Of a stretch of DNA of 64,000 nucleotides, positions 23,501 to 36,705 are shown piece after piece. Both the position numbers and the translations under genes were made by a program. Below the pieces are notes generated by a model. That model did not search any database. It saw nothing but the letters and a program-made list of their open reading frames with translations, and was not told the DNA's origin. Origin of the DNA: Paramacrobiotus metropolitanus (lineage: Eukaryota > Tardigrada > Eutardigrada > Parachela > Macrobiotidae); NCBI RefSeq assembly GCF_019649055.1, contig NW_026570227.1, positions 1,364,001-1,428,000 on the forward strand, read 5' to 3'. The number at the start of each line of letters is the position of its first letter. Position 1 is the stretch's first letter.

Positions 23501-26500
23501 GCCGCTGCTCCTCCACGAAGCGGCGCTGGCGGCGCTCGCGACTGCTGTTGGGCGGCGGAGGGGCTGCCGTGGCGGCGGCACTGCTGCCGACGGCCTCCAG
23601 ATCCTCCTCTTCGACGACGTAGTTCTGGCTGGACATGGCGTCGTAGTCCTGCTCCTGCTCGTCGCTCTGGATGGGCGACGGGATGTCCAGGGCGGAGGCG
23701 TTGCTGCTGCCCACCGTCTCTTGGCGCTGCAGTCGCGGCCGCTCCGTCGGCAGCGTGCCGTTCCGCATCTTCCGCTCTGAAAGGTCAAGAATGTAGCCAA
23801 AGTTGTGTTACTGCCAAAGCACCTAAACTCCGCTTAACTGATTTAGTAAAATTTACAACAGCAACGCCGATAATCATGATGTAAGCGCGGGTGATGTGAC
23901 TTGCTAGAAAAAAAGCCGGTAATCGAAATCTTTGTACTAACAATAAAAAAATAAAGATAAATAAAAAATAAATATAAATATAGTATAAATATAAAATATA
24001 AAAAAATAAAAAATATAAATAAAAATAATATAAATATAAAAATTAATATAATAAAAAAATTAAATAAATATAAATATAAATAAATAATATAAATATAAAT
24101 ATTAAGAAGCATCAATATGTCTACATGCATATATAAATGTACAGATATATACGAGTACAACACAAAAATATGTTGTACGGATAGATGTCTATGAATAAAT
24201 TTGTTAGTGTACGTGCTACAAGCGCATATAAGTACGTCTGCTTTGAAATTTTTACAATGAGCCAAAATCAAGACCGTCAAAGCCACCAAGCTCTGGTTTA
24301 CTGATTTAGTAAAAATGGACGGAAGTAGTGATATTTCACGGTAGGGCGGTAGTGAACTAGTGATATTTTACTGCCGCACTGCTGCTCCCACTTATGACGG
24401 AACTCTCGTGCCTTATGTACCGTATATAGAAAACACAAGTATAGCTGTTGTAGGTGTAGCTGTACTTACGTAGATATAAATATGCTTGTATACTTCTACA
24501 TAATAATTATATGAGTGTAATAATAACGCGATGCCAGCGTCTGGATCGATAACGATAGTTAAATAATCCTTACCGGTACGATGGCGCTGGTCCTTGTGCT
24601 TGGAGCGCCACTTGGAGCGGCGCAGCCGCGGACTCTTAAGGCCGCCCATCTCGCCGGTCCCATCGGCCGTGCCCGGGTCTCCTCCTCCGCCACCGCCGCC
24701 CGGTGAGTGCTCCTCCTGGTGCGACTGCAGACAGCGCACGATGAGATTGTGCGGGTCGGCGTTGTCGCTGTCGCTGGAGGAGTTGGAGGCGTCCTGGCTG
24801 TGGTAGGAGAAGGCCTTTCCTAATCAACCCATTCAAGCATTCCACTTAAAGCGCTCAATACGATAGTACTTACGTGCCACAGATGTTCCCCATTCGGCAT
24901 ATACAGATAAATGCGCAATACATTCACTACAAATTTCACTGCCGATGGTTATTCAAATATTTTACCGCATCGTAGAATAAAAACCGGCGCGTAATTAAGT
25001 GCGAGCGCTGCTGAATTATGGTTCAGAATTTAACTAGCACAAAAACACGATTAAATGAATTACCGTACTTTGCAAACCGAACCTTGTCATCTGAATAATA
25101 AACTGCTAAGTATCTAAACCGAACCGTTTTCGAAAGAACTACTCGTAGCCGAATAAAGCAATCGCAAAGTACGACTTTGATTTTATTCAAGTAAAATACA
25201 GCCAGACTTCGAAGCATGGTTATTATACTCGCAAACTGCGCCGTTTCGCTAAAAAGCTGCGCAGATAAATTGGATAAAATCTTCATTAAATTAGCCAGCG
25301 CTGTTTGATCGGGAAATGCCATTTTCTAAATTTAATTAAATTTTCTAATTTCGCTGTTTATGAGAATTATTGCGGTTTTAATTGGGAGCCCTGCTAAACA
25401 AGGAATTCGCAGCAATCAAAAGGCACCTACATCCATGTCATGCGCCGGAATTTCCGGTTAATTAGCCACATGTTATATAAGCCCGCCGTCATCATGTCTC
25501 CCTTATAAATTTATTTCCGAAATCAGCCTAATATTAATTTAATGTCTGGTTTATATAACAAATTGAAATTTTCTCCACATCCAGTTTGTTCCTATGCTTA
25601 TTCAACACTGCGCGAAATGCGCAATTGGTCTAACGCGATCTTATGAAGAAATTAACACTGCGGCAGATTCTACCGAGAATTTTAACCAAAGGTGAACAGA
25701 CGGTAATTACTCGGTTATTTTTGGCTTGGAGAATTAATTACGAATTCGCTATTGGAATTTTGAATCATTTTAATTAGCTTCTACCAGCGCCGGCTTGTTG
25801 TTATGTGAACTGGCTATGGCCGAATAAAACCATTTTTTCAGGAATTAAATCTGCATTCGGGAGTGAAATTAACGCACACTACAGCGGTTATGTATACATA
25901 GGTAATAAAATGTGCGCTGGAGCGCGCATAATCGGCATCCGGGCGCGCATGGGGATCGGCCCCGGTCGTGGTGGAAAAAGCCCGGCTTGACGGGCCGCCA
26001 TTAGGGCCCCGCTGCGGCCTCCTGATCGGCCGGGATTACCCGGCATATACGTGTATCCACCCGTGCAGCACGGCCGGGAGAGTGGGTAATTAGCGGGCCG
26101 GAAATGTCACAATAGCAGCTAACGCGGCGCCACGGTCCCCCCGATTCGCCATTAATCGCGGCAGTGGCGCTGACAGGTTAACGCGGCTAATCACTCAAAC
26201 ACCCGCCACGCAACGCCAGGTTATGGCCCGGGTTGGAACTATAGAGTAAGCGTTGAAGCATCGATTGGCACTTGGCCCGGGTCCGCGGCCACTTTGCAGC
26301 CCACTTGGCCGAGGCCGAATGGGCGCTCTTCGAGGCCTCGATAAAATAATTAACGCGCCGCGATCGATGCCGGTATTGATCGCGAAAGGTCACTGGTCAA
26401 CAGGCGCTCGCGGACGCTGATTAAAAAAAAACTAGAAGTTTCGTTTTAACGCATACTGCGCAAAACAAACACTTCTCTGTTCGAGCCCAGTGCCGGCGAT

Positions 26501-28357
26501 TTTTACGCATCAGATGGGTTCTAATAAACTCAATTTTGTTATTAACTCTTCGCATTTTGCGACTAGGCCTGGGAGCGCAGACGCGTTGGGAACGGATGCA
26601 GCCTCACTACAGACAGAAATACAGACATAAATGCACTTCACCGGTCAGTTTCGCTTCCGAAGCCACATTGCAAAAGTTAACGCTAGCTCGAACCGGCAAA
26701 CCTACTATTTTGTCTCGACGGGGTATTTAAAAATGCAACGTAAATCGAACATGAAAATGTAATATTAATATTATTGATATTAATTATTAAAAAATTGATT
26801 TAATGTTATTTTTTTAAACCGCGCGGACACACTGGCCGATTTCCAGATTTTTGTTAGCCCTAAAATTGTATGACGTGAGATGGATGGGCAGGCGGGGTGT
26901 AATGGCCGGCCGGGGGCGGTCGCCGGGTCGGGTGGCGATTTGTCACTTGTCAGGCGTTTCCGCTGCGTGTCAGCGCGCGTCGTTCCCCCTTTTGGTGACA
27001 ATAGCCCACCGTTGCTGGCGTTTAACCGGAAAGGCCCATTAAATCTTGCCAGATTCTTGGCGCGGGCGGCACTCATTCAGCCAGGCAGTCAGCTGAGGCT
27101 AGGCCCGGCGCACTTTTCACCTATAGTTGTTGCAATTTCGCCGTATATATGCACTGCGAACTGTGCCCTTCCCTGCACGCGCGCGTGATCGATGGGAAGG
27201 TTGCCGGCGTAATCAGTGCAATTAGTTCAGGCCGGGCTATTGTGTTCCGCGGCCGCGATGAATGCTTATGCAATCACAGCCGGCCTATCCATTAAAAATA
27301 ACGAGCCGCCTACCTTGCCGAAGAAAGTCCCGCAATAAAAGAAAATTAATGGGGTCTTTTATTTCCACCGTTAAACATTTCGAATGTGCCTTTTTTAATC
27401 GCCGCAAATTCCTGCTCCATGTTTTTCCGGTAAAACCATAAATAAAGAGCCAGTTTGAATTTAAATTGCGCAGTCAGGAGCTCCAGGAAAATATTCTTAA
27501 GTTGAACTACAGATAGAAGTATAGAAACAGGGAACCGTAATTAGTTGAGAACTGTATTGATTTACGGGCTTTTTAGTTGGCGTGCCGTACCGGCTTTTAC
27601 ATACACATCCTCACAGATTTATTTGCCTAACAATTACTGGAAATTACTTATTATCGACCGTAGCCGGTTTCGATTTGAAGGTTCGTCTAGCGGTGTAAAT
27701 ATTCGCCGGTTCGGTTATCCGTCGTATATATAGCGTATGAAAATTGCGGAGAATGCGTGCAGAGGTTCATGTAAATTTGCAAAAGATATCATTATTATTA
27801 TTTAACTTATTCGGCAAAAGGTTAATTCAACGAACACGCCTGCGCTGGTTTTGCACTACTTAAAATGATTTGAATTTAAACATTGAAAAAACAACCAAAA
27901 TCGTTTGCAGTGTCCGACGTCGTAAAAACAAAATGAAAAATTGACCAGAAAAATATTTTAGTGGTCTGATACCTGGAGTAATGGAGTTTGGATACTGTAG
28001 TTCGATAATAATAATAATGATAATAATAATAATAATTAAGACGGACTTACCCCATCGAGGCTTGGGTACGGCAAGGCACTGTAGCGCCCCGGAGGCGGTT
28101 GGCACGGCCACGACGGCGGTATCGCTGGCGGACGCCGCCGGCAGCACTCCGGCCGGCGGCAGCGGGGACGGGGGCGCGGCGCCTGGGCCGTCCGGGGCCG
28201 GTGGGGGCGGGGCCGCGACATCCGGAAAGTAGAAGACACGCTCGGACAGCAAGACAAAGACGATGGTGGCCACCACCAGCACCACCAGACTCCAGAAGAC
28301 GCCGTTGACCAGCAGGAAGTACAGCTGCCACACGAGCCACAACACCAGCTGCAACAT
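20531..28357 (-). CDS. Synaptotagmin-14/16-like protein, complete
   Basis: Six exons join in phase: 28357-28051, 24819-24574, 23776-23430, 22646-22203, 21575-21261 and 20725-20531. They total 1854 nt and 617 residues. Residues about 5-35 form one hydrophobic segment (WSLVVLVVATIVFVLL). A low-complexity linker rich in Pro, Gly, Ser and Gln follows. C2A runs from VEVSFFYDPLKKTLFVTVVQ to MMWLTLEPR. C2B runs from PELLLGLSFNDITGHLKVEV to the C-terminal VCRWHALTTS. The stretch GQEISRAKTSVRRAQPNPIF and SMKRKQLLGW are diagnostic for Syt14/16. Neither C2 domain has the five loop aspartates for calcium, as in this subfamily, so it should act in calcium-independent membrane trafficking. An alternative upstream Met at 28438 would add 27 polar residues before the hydrophobic segment. 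Intron 1 is about 3.2 kb and carries AT-rich and dispersed repeats. Confidence 0.9.
21680..22215. repeat. Duplicated exon-4/intron-4 junction inside intron 4 of the synaptotagmin gene
   Basis: About 130 bases around the exon-4 donor (22080-22215) are repeated in direct orientation at about 21690-21825, including CCACTCGAGCGTATGGCGAT and GACTGCCTCACCAA. The copy lies wholly inside intron 4. Between the copies is TATTCGTATATACAT-like sequence (21850-22070). Confidence 0.7.
22806..24312. repeat. Three copies of an ACTGATTTAGTAAA repeat in synaptotagmin introns
   Basis: About 58 bases (GTTGTGCCACTGCCAAAGCA ... TTTACTGATTTAGTAAA) occur at 22806-22864 and 23792-23850, and more degenerately at 24267-24312. 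The first lies in intron 3 and the other two in intron 2. An AT-rich AAATATAAATA run occupies 23940-24105. Confidence 0.55.
25063..25172 (-). repeat. Dispersed 110-bp element, GTACTTTGC ends
   Basis: Starts and ends with inverted CCGTACTTTGC / GCAAAGTACG and contains, on the minus strand, TTGCTTTATTCGGCT and GAAAACGGTTCGGTTTA. Related copies without an obvious second end lie at about 20893-20985, 50193-50280, 50594-50670 and 56916-57000. Probably a short DNA transposon family. Two copies sit in synaptotagmin introns. Confidence 0.6.
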
Positions 28358-28707
28358 GGAGGGCGGACAACGCGGGGACGATGGCGCCGTCAGCCTGTGT
28401 GATGAGATAACAACGTGATCATGACGGCGTGGAGGCATTTAGCCGGAAACGCATAACAGCGGCTATAACGCCCAATTAATGGCCCATGTAATGCCCATCA
28501 ACTGCCATTTCCGCTCGGGGCCCATTTAGCTACACCCGGCGTCTGACCACGGCCGGGACGCCGGTCCGCCGCAGATGCCCGATCCCCGGCGCTCCATCAA
28601 GCCCACAGTAAATGAGCAATTTATCGATCGGTGCCGGCAGGCAGCGCGGCTGATTGTATATATACAGTATAGTCGCATATACAGTGTAGGACTAAAAAAA
28701 GTCGATG

Positions 28708-28855
28708 CTTCGTTTTAACGCATACTGCGCAAACAAACGCTTCTCTGTTCGAACCCAGTGCCGGCGATTTATGCGCATTGAACGTGTTCTTGTTGCACAC
28801 TGTTTGCTGTTTTATTATTCAATTTTGGAACCGCGAACCGACCGGCCGAATTTCC
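28708..28855. repeat. Dispersed element with TTCGAACCCAGTGCCGGCGA core
   Basis: One of four related copies: 26443-26540, 28708-28855, about 48985-49080 and about 57565-57685. They share CTGTTCGAACCCAGTGCCGG, CGATTTATGCGCAT and TTGCACACTGTTTGCTG, ending around AACCGCGAACCG. The minus strand reads GGGTTCGAAC, resembling a Pol III B-box, so a SINE is possible. No A-box was found. Confidence 0.55.
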
Positions 28856-30029
28856 ACTTTTTTAAGGGAAACGGCCCGGTACGTGGCGTCAAAAATGGGA
28901 TACAAACACTAAAACTTTCGCTTTCGCGCCATTTTCCTTAAAACATTAATCAACTTTTTTCCCGTTTTACCCATAAAACCGGTTCGCATGGAAAACCCGG
29001 TCTCCCCTGTGTGCGCTTTGTTTGAACACAGAATCACTTGGTTGCGCTTGAAGTGAAAACTTTCTGCCGGAAACAGAATATTGTCCTGATTTGTACCCGG
29101 CATCGATCGTTATATACGCATGTCTATCGGCATTTTGATTAGTATACACGGCACAACCGTTCTTTGTTGCCCGGTTAGCATAATCTCCACTCCTGACCTC
29201 ATCGCTGATCTGTTGCGCTTGTTTAGACAACAACCGGCGCAATTGTGTATCAATGGAAACGATACAACATGACTCTGACAATCGCCAGTGTAATTGGAGA
29301 TGATCGGGCCAGTGTGTGTATGCGCGATGAGGCTAAGCGCCAGCTCGACACACAGGACGAACGACAAGCGCCGGGGTCATGTTTGTTGATTTATGATGCT
29401 TTATTTAATTATGCGTGATACAACGTATCGACCCGGCTGGGGCTGCCTCTTCTCCCATCGTTTTGTCCCTGTACAATAACACAAACTCCCAATGTAAACG
29501 TATGGACAGATAGGCCGGCAACGCGCACGACGGAAAATCAATGCCGCATGAAGAAAACGGATCTATATACGTATATGCGGGAGAGTTGTTAGTGGCGTGT
29601 TTAAGGGAGAAAAAACCGGTCGCTATTACTTAGGCGGCGAGTGGAAGATGAACGGCTAATTCCGGCGCCCGGATCCCCGTGCTCCGAACCGTCTCATTAA
29701 TCCCCGATAAAAAGCAATTTCTCCATGTTGCCGCGCCGCCGGCGGACGACGGCGTACAGAGGCAGTGTTGTACAGTTGAGCCAGCGTAAGTACGTTTGCC
29801 GGCCTTTTAGCCTGTGCAAACAAGAGGGGGCATTTAAGAGACGGCACGTGCCCCGCATAACCAATGCCGGGACGGCCGCACTGGGAGCGTTTTATATTGG
29901 CGCGGCCTCGCCTCTCTCCCGTTCGATCGCGGCCCATTACGCCGGGCGATATTCGATCGCGGGCGCTGTGAGCGATATTGCCGGCTATTAGCGCCGGGAT
30001 GATTATGCGTCCGCCGGCTGTCGCTCGCG

Positions 30030-30480
30030 CTTGGGATCTAAGAAACCTAAGAAATCTAAGAAATCCCCGGGATAAACGTCGCGACATGGTCCTTTTTTAT
30101 CGATTAACACCGGCCACTGCTTATGTATTCGCCGTTTGTCCCTCTAAGAAATTTATAAGAAACTCTAGGGAAAAATGTACTTTTTATCGTCTAGAAATAT
30201 ATTCCCCGGCTGGCTTTCAAGGAAATCTGCGAAATCTCCGCGAAAACGTTCGCGGCTTTGTCGCATACATCGAAAATTGATCAGGGATTTTTATCGCCTG
30301 TTTATGTATTCGCCGGTTGTCCCTCTAAGAAATCCGAGAAACCCCGGGAAAAAAGTCGCGGTGTAGTCGTACATATCGGAAATTGATCGGGCTTCTTTAT
30401 CGCCTGATGACACTTTCACCGGTTGTCGCTCTAAGAAATCTAAGAAACCTAAGAAGTCTAAGAAATCCCCGGGACAAATG
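30030..30480. repeat. Degenerate tandem repeat, unit about 110-140 bp
   Basis: Roughly four units, each with CTAAGAAATC(T/C)AAGAAA, then CCCCGGGA(T/A)AAA, GTCGCG, a TTTTTATCG run and a CGCCGGTTGTC(C/G)CTC block. Units begin near 30035, 30145, 30325 and 30430. The CTAAGAAAC core links it to the arrays near 1 kb and 15.6 kb. Confidence 0.6.
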
Positions 30481-33400
30481 TCTATAGATCGGCAAGCGAT
30501 CAGCGTGATTGCGGTATGGATATATCGATTGCACACACACACTCGGTGTGTGTATATGTATTTAAGACACAAGATAATGTTACCAACGTGGGCCGATGCG
30601 TCTTACCTGGTGAATATCGTAAGATGGAGGTTCATTTGCACAGTCGAATCCGATGACAATCCGCAAACATGATCACGGCATCGCGCGTAGCCACAAATTC
30701 CCGCCGCATCATAACATCATTAACTACCAAGCTTGTATAGAGGAGAGAGAAAACTATATCTTCCCCGTTTTTCTTCAACTTAATCGGCCGTGGTGATGGA
30801 GCATTGTGGCAATTGTGCCGGTTAACGCGAATATAGACAGTGTACGTCGCGATGCCTGTGTATACATGTACAGCGCGATCAGGGAATGTCTGTAAGGGAA
30901 TGCGTTCTTTAAGAGCGGATATGGCATCTTAAAGAGCGGCTGCACGAGCAGCTGGTCGAACCCGCAGCCGCAGTGAACGGGAAGGGCCTGATCCGGCCCC
31001 CCGTGTGCACCGCATCGACCGGCAACGTACGCTACTGTACAGGCTTGTCCCGTAATTTCTAACGCATCAACACAGCGACAGTATACAAATTCACGGGTTG
31101 CGCCAAACTCCACACTAGTTACGCTCTATATGCATTTGGTACGGACGATGCCTGCCAAATTTATCGATCTAAATTATAAACTATACTCTGTAAATTACAT
31201 TTTATATAAATTACATATGCTATATATCCATACAAATTATGAAACACAAACTTTAAATCTTGAGAGGAGTAAATTTGTCGTTGTTTTCGACGCAGTGTAC
31301 TGAAATGCGGTTAATGCGTCTTCTTGATAAAATTCTTGCTGTTAACCCTAACATTCTCGAAGCCAGTTCTGTATCTGCTTTCAAATTTCTACTCAGATCT
31401 GTCGATCTGTCCTAAATGTTTTTATAGCAGAAAATTGTTTTCGTTCAACCAGACTTGAATTCCCTTTGAGGTTGTCTGCTCTTGTGCCGCAATAATAATA
31501 ATGATAATAATAATAATAATAATCGTGCAGATCGCAAAATGCGCGCAAAACACGTGCTCTCTGTACCGATACGTTAGATATTACGGGACAGGCTTGTACA
31601 CACCACTGTATTACAGCGCCTAATGATCTTGGCATGCCATTTGATTGACTGCAGTGGTGCATGTTGTTGAATTGCCATCTCGGGCGCTCCTGTCGTGCCC
31701 GGCGCAGGGCCGTACACTGGCTGCTGCTCCCCACAGGAAGAAGTCCCGCTGCTGCTGTTGCGGCCGTCCAATAAGCGCCCCGGTTGCGGGCATAAGCTGT
31801 GTAGTACACAGATGCTGATCCACTCGCCAGCGCCGGGCTGTTTAATTATTCACGCCGCGACTGCTAGCGGTACACATTCGTATATAGACAACCGCGCTGT
31901 ACAGGTGCTGTATTCGCTTATCACGGAGCGGTGTAGCGCGGCTGCGCGCGCTGACTGTCCTGGATCGGGATCAGCCTAATCGGCCACTTTATCTCAATTT
32001 AGAGCCCTTTTTTACACAGACAATCACGGTAAAGTGGCAGTTAAATGCGCACAGATTGCTCAACAGCACGATTATAGCCCTTAACTGCATATAAAACGTT
32101 TAATATACGAGCGTCTTATTAGCCTTTATTACAATATAAAATTACATATAGTGTAATGTATATATTCTATTTTATTGAAACATTTTTATTTGTCAGTTAA
32201 ATATATTGTTTATTATAGTTTATTACAATACAAACTGGTCATTTATATATATGTCTTTTTTGTTAAAATACTGTTATTTATTATCGATTAAATTTATTGT
32301 CAATTATATTTTTATCAAAATATTATTATTTATTAATTAAACTGGTTCTTTTTTAGTACATCCATCGCATCACTGAGAAAGCATAAGAAAGCATAAGAAA
32401 ACATAAGACAACTCTACAGCATTTAATGCGCGGAAGAAAGGTTACCTTCCTTTCGGGAAAAACATTAACGCTTGTTACGCAACACTTGTCAGCGTTGTTG
32501 GCATATATGTCATGCCGCAACACACCGTACAATACATGTGCGTGTATCCGCCGAGATTTGTTGCAGCGGGAAGAAAGGGAGCCGGGGCGGGATGAAAAAC
32601 GGGACGCGGTTGGGCCGCTGCTTAGTGCGGCGCCCGCGGCACTGTATTCCCCTACACAAACGTTGTATATCCCGGCGATTTAAACGGCCATGCACGCGCC
32701 ACCACCCGGCACCGACAATTACCGTCCGCGCTGTAGACATGGGGGCGCAATCAGAGCGTGCTCGTACAATATATACCGTGTTGCACAGTGTTATGTGATA
32801 TTTTCTACTGGTATGTATGCAGCTGCTGCTGCGGATATTGGAGAAACAACAGCCCGAACCAACCGGCATGTAGAGCGATCAGCTGAGGGAGTTTGGTTAA
32901 ATGTTGTCAGTTTAAACACCCGCACGGTTTGCGGAGGTAGAGTGGGGAAGGGAAAGGGATGCTGGATCGATATGTGCGTATAGTGGCCGTGCCGGCGGGG
33001 AAGCAGTGCGCATCGCTTTGTATATGTACGTCGACTTTTCTCAACAACCGATCACTTGCGCTATACTATACTGTGAGCCATGAAACAAAAAACAAGTGGA
33101 GCGGCTCTTTTTGTTTCAACGTTTAAGTTTGGAGATTATGCGTGGTAATGCTGTGAGTGTTGTGCACAGTCTCTTCCCATGTTAACTGGGACAAATTCTT
33201 CATTTGATCATATTTGTTGTGCGATGCTCGCCTTGGACATACATATATATTGTATTGAGAAATAAAGTACTTGTGAGCCATTATTCACCCCACGTATTCT
33301 GACTTCCGGAAGGTACAAAAACTTTCAAAAAACATTTTTTTACACTACTTTGTATATGACCTTTACACGTAAATGCGTCAAGCACAACTAACTAATCTCA

Positions 33401-34932
33401 GAGTCTGACACTCAGACTGAAAGTAAAAATGAAATTAATTAAAATCAAATACTGTAAAAGCTGTGTAATGAAGCTCTGACCGGTTGCCAGACGCATGTAA
33501 GTGAAAACCTGCTCGGATTGAATTATATACAGATTCAAGCGTTTCACATTTCAAGCTCCAAATCAATTCATTTAAAAAAAAACGAGGCTTTAAGAATCTG
33601 AAACGACGCATTTCTTTTTCCAGATTTTTATATACTGTAAGTCTGTAGGTAATTTAAAAATTTATCAAATTAAATGCCGATTTTAAGAGATTTATTTACG
33701 AAAATTGTGCACCTTCCGGAAACTGGAATACATGGGTGATTGACTGTTCTGAAAATACAGCGGTTGGGATTGGTTGTTGATAAACATGGAACTATACGAC
33801 CGGGATGGAGATGCGAGCGTTATAAGCGAGCAGCAGCACAGAACACAGGGAAATCGCGGCCAGTGTGTAGCAGTGCCGTGTGTGTGCGCAGTGTAAGGTA
33901 TACAAGACCGATTAATTGCCGGCTTTTATTGTATTTGCATTACATTTCCGCTGCACACACAGCCACACTCCCGTGCGTACAGAGATCCGCCCCCGCAGAT
34001 CATCGTCCCGCAGCAGCGGGGTTTCCGCAACGGTCACGTGATGCTGTATTGTTTTTCCGCGAACCGGTGATTACAGTTGCCGGTTAAAGGGCTTGTGCCT
34101 GGAAACATTTCTTAATTCGTTTTTTATTGGATTTATTTGACTACGCTGCTTTTATTTCGGGCTAATATTAATCAAATACATGTGTTCCAGCGCAAAGAAA
34201 TAAAATATATCCGAGCGCCGTTTTACTGCGTGTAAGGGAAATATTATTAAGGATATATATTTTTAGCGTTACATTTATTTATCGAGATTTATTTATTTTT
34301 GTCCCTCGTGCAAAATTATTTTTACCGGATGAGAAAAACAGATCGACCCGGTGACTGTATATATCAAGGTATCAAGGGATACATAAGCTCGGTGTGCGGA
34401 TAAATTAATATGTGTACATATGATGCAGCTAAGAATAACAATTTTCTATGAATTTGTATAGGCTTGATACGCTGTGCATTGATTGCATGGCATTCATAGT
34501 TAATTAAAAATATACCGAGTAGGTTGTCATAATTAAACGGTACGATGTGTTGGAAGAGGTCATGTTGCCTGCGAAATGGGGAATACTAGGATACAGTTGA
34601 GAAGAGGCCATCAAGAATTATTAAGCTGGCACCGTTTCCTGTCCGCATTGCTCCGGCGTTATGGGAATCACCCTCCATTTAAACCGTAAACTGCAATTAC
34701 AAAATCACACCGGTTAGTGTGCTGTCGCGTAAAAAAAACTCGGGTTTTTTATTGGGTTACATAAATGAACCTTGGTTATTCGTTAAATCACGCAGTACAT
34801 TATTTCAGAACATAACTGCGGTAAAAACGCCTTGAATATCTATATATTATTATATCCTTTACTTTATATATCAACCGAAAGACGAGAGATTACTGTATGA
34901 ACTGATTTTTTTAGAAAAAATAAGTTTAAAAA

Positions 34933-36705
34933 TTATGCAGCAAAATTCTCGCGGAGAATTTCAGTTGTAATGCGCGGGTAATAACTGTCAATTAAATTCA
35001 GTGGTGTATTGCAGTGGACGCCGGTAACTCGCCTGATATCTAAGGGATGAAAGCGCGCTTTACACGGCCGCTCCTCGGACCAGGCGTAGTCGCCTTCCCA
35101 GCTGGCGCGGAAGACGAAGCTGCAATTAAATTCCTCCATAATATCGTGCCCGGTGAAGTAGTCGTGGTCCCGCGCGTCCACCCGCGCCGTCACGTCCTGC
35201 AGCAATTTTCTTATGCACACAACGGGCTATTGGACACATGTTTCAGATACATGTGTTATGCAAGTATATCTATATACGTGATGTATATACATCACGCATA
35301 TAAGGGGAAAAATGTGTCTAGCCGAACCAGTTCCTTGTACTTCTGATGTAAGCCAGCGGTGGTTTACGTTGTGGCTGCACAGCGTTTTATGTAAAGCGCT
35401 GCTATTAAGGCTTTGCGGCATTGACGGTACATGTGGTATAGCTGCACCAGGCAGGGCCGGGCTATAACACAGTTTTAGCCTGTTTACCTGCAGTTGTACG
35501 AGTGCTGCTTACCTGTTATCAGTACCTGCAATCTTAATGGCAGCGCTTTACATAAAACACTGTCAAGCCACAACGTAAACCACCAGCTGGCTTACATCAG
35601 AAGTACAAGGGATTGGTTCGGCTAGACACATTTTTCCCCCTATATACATGTGTTACATGTATGTATAGACATATACGTGTACAATGTATTACATGTATAG
35701 ATATATACAATACATGTACATGTATATACGTGTATTTATTCATGATTTACGTGATGTATATATGCATGTATTTTACAATAATCCTTAGCGCAATTACTTG
35801 TTATCTTCAATAATTATATAAACGTCCTTTTATATATAGTAGTATGAATCGGTCACCTATACTGTTCGGTAAATCGATGATTATTTTCCCGATGGAATTG
35901 GATAGAGACAAATGTATTTATCTGTACTGTACCGTGGGTAAGGCTTGGGAAGAGCTGCCGCAGATGGTCTTGGATAGACTGCGGTTGATGGTCAGTGTGT
36001 CGCTGTTGTACTGACTTGTCAGCACCGTGAAGTCCTCCTGCGAGCGGGCGCCCCCCGGGAACGTCTCCCGCGGCTTCTGCCTGTGGGAACACATACACTG
36101 TTTATTTTTTTCCACTGTACAGTTACACATACACTGTACAATTTTCTCGTATAATTTCCAGCGCAGAAAGTATATCGGCTTTTATACAATTTTCCGGTGA
36201 TGTTGTTTGCTGGACTCGATGTCCCGCCTTATTACAACAATTATGCGAACAATTCAACAACGTTACCGCAGCGGTGCACTCACGTGTCGATGTAGACGTA
36301 GAGCAGGGGATCGCAGGCCGTGAAGACGTCGCAGCGCTTCCCGTTGTGGATGAGGGATTTGGGGTTGTGCAGCTCCGTCAGCATGACGTCGATGCGGTAG
36401 TAGTGCCCGGACAGCGCTCCGCACCGACACACCAGCGACGCGCAGCACTACGGTACAATCAAATTATCTGTGTGTTATTTGCACTTTGAATTTTCTCAAC
36501 AACCGCTACACTTCGGGGTTTTTTCCTTTCCGGACATTATTGTCACAAGATGGCTTCGCGTACCGGATACCCGAGACACGTACGGTATTCTCCGCGTTGT
36601 TTCACATTAGAAAACTTGGATACATTTTTTATTAACCTTGGGTACACTTACGAGCAAGAACCAGCACAGTGCACTGCTCCGTCGACAGAGTCGTGAGTGG
36701 ATCAT
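34933..36705 (-). CDS. Notch-ligand MNNL/C2-like secreted protein, paralogue C
   Basis: Exons 36705-36652, 36447-36284, 36080-35933 and 35196-34933 join in phases 0, 2, 0 to 630 nt and 209 residues. The N-terminus (MIHSRLCRRSSALCWFLL) is a signal sequence cut by the first intron. Exon 2 carries GHYYRIDVMLTELHNPKSL and CDVFTACDPLLYVYIDT. These resemble the C-x-C-core strand of MNNL domains, where CD..F.VCL is typical. Exon 4 begins DVTARVDARDHDYFTGHDIM, matching the VEAWD..D...DSII segment of Jagged/Delta. No DSL or EGF module follows. Compared with its two neighbours the last intron is not needed: the frame reads through DIRRVTGVHC to a stop, and the equivalent site reads AG|GCGAGT, so either the intron was lost or a GC-AG intron exists. 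An inverted-repeat MITE fills part of intron 3. Confidence 0.6.
35304..35640. repeat. 337-bp MITE, copy 1 (in intron 3 of paralogue C)
   Basis: Starts GGGGAAAAATGTGTCTAGCC and ends with its reverse complement. The arms are about 100 bases, with an inner segment carrying GCACAGCGTTTTATGTAAAG and its reverse complement. TATA borders the ends. A second copy is at 58167-58527. Confidence 0.8.

Larger units (their letters stand above)
28358..34932. other. 6.6-kb stretch without a recognised gene
   Basis: Contains the synaptotagmin upstream region, scattered repeats and AT-rich tracts (31.2 kb, 32.1-32.35 kb, 34.1-34.3 kb). Many short frames exist on both strands, but none shows a domain, signal peptide or spliceable partner that I can support. 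An ATAATAATA microsatellite lies at 31493-31523. Confidence 0.4.

Noticed and set aside
27860-28438. Single 192-codon protein
   Set aside because: Only its first part is real (synaptotagmin exon 1). After 28051 it runs through a GTAAGT donor into an intronic ATAATAATA microsatellite.
29656-30087. 143-codon Arg-rich minus-strand frame
   Set aside because: Low-complexity composition, overlaps the tandem repeat, no splice partners or motifs.
30030-30480. CRISPR-like array
   Set aside because: Units are degenerate and spacers repeat along with them; the genome is eukaryotic.
31393-31823. Overlapping 138- and 67-codon minus-strand frames
   Set aside because: The former includes a microsatellite (Tyr run) and neither has a recognisable feature.
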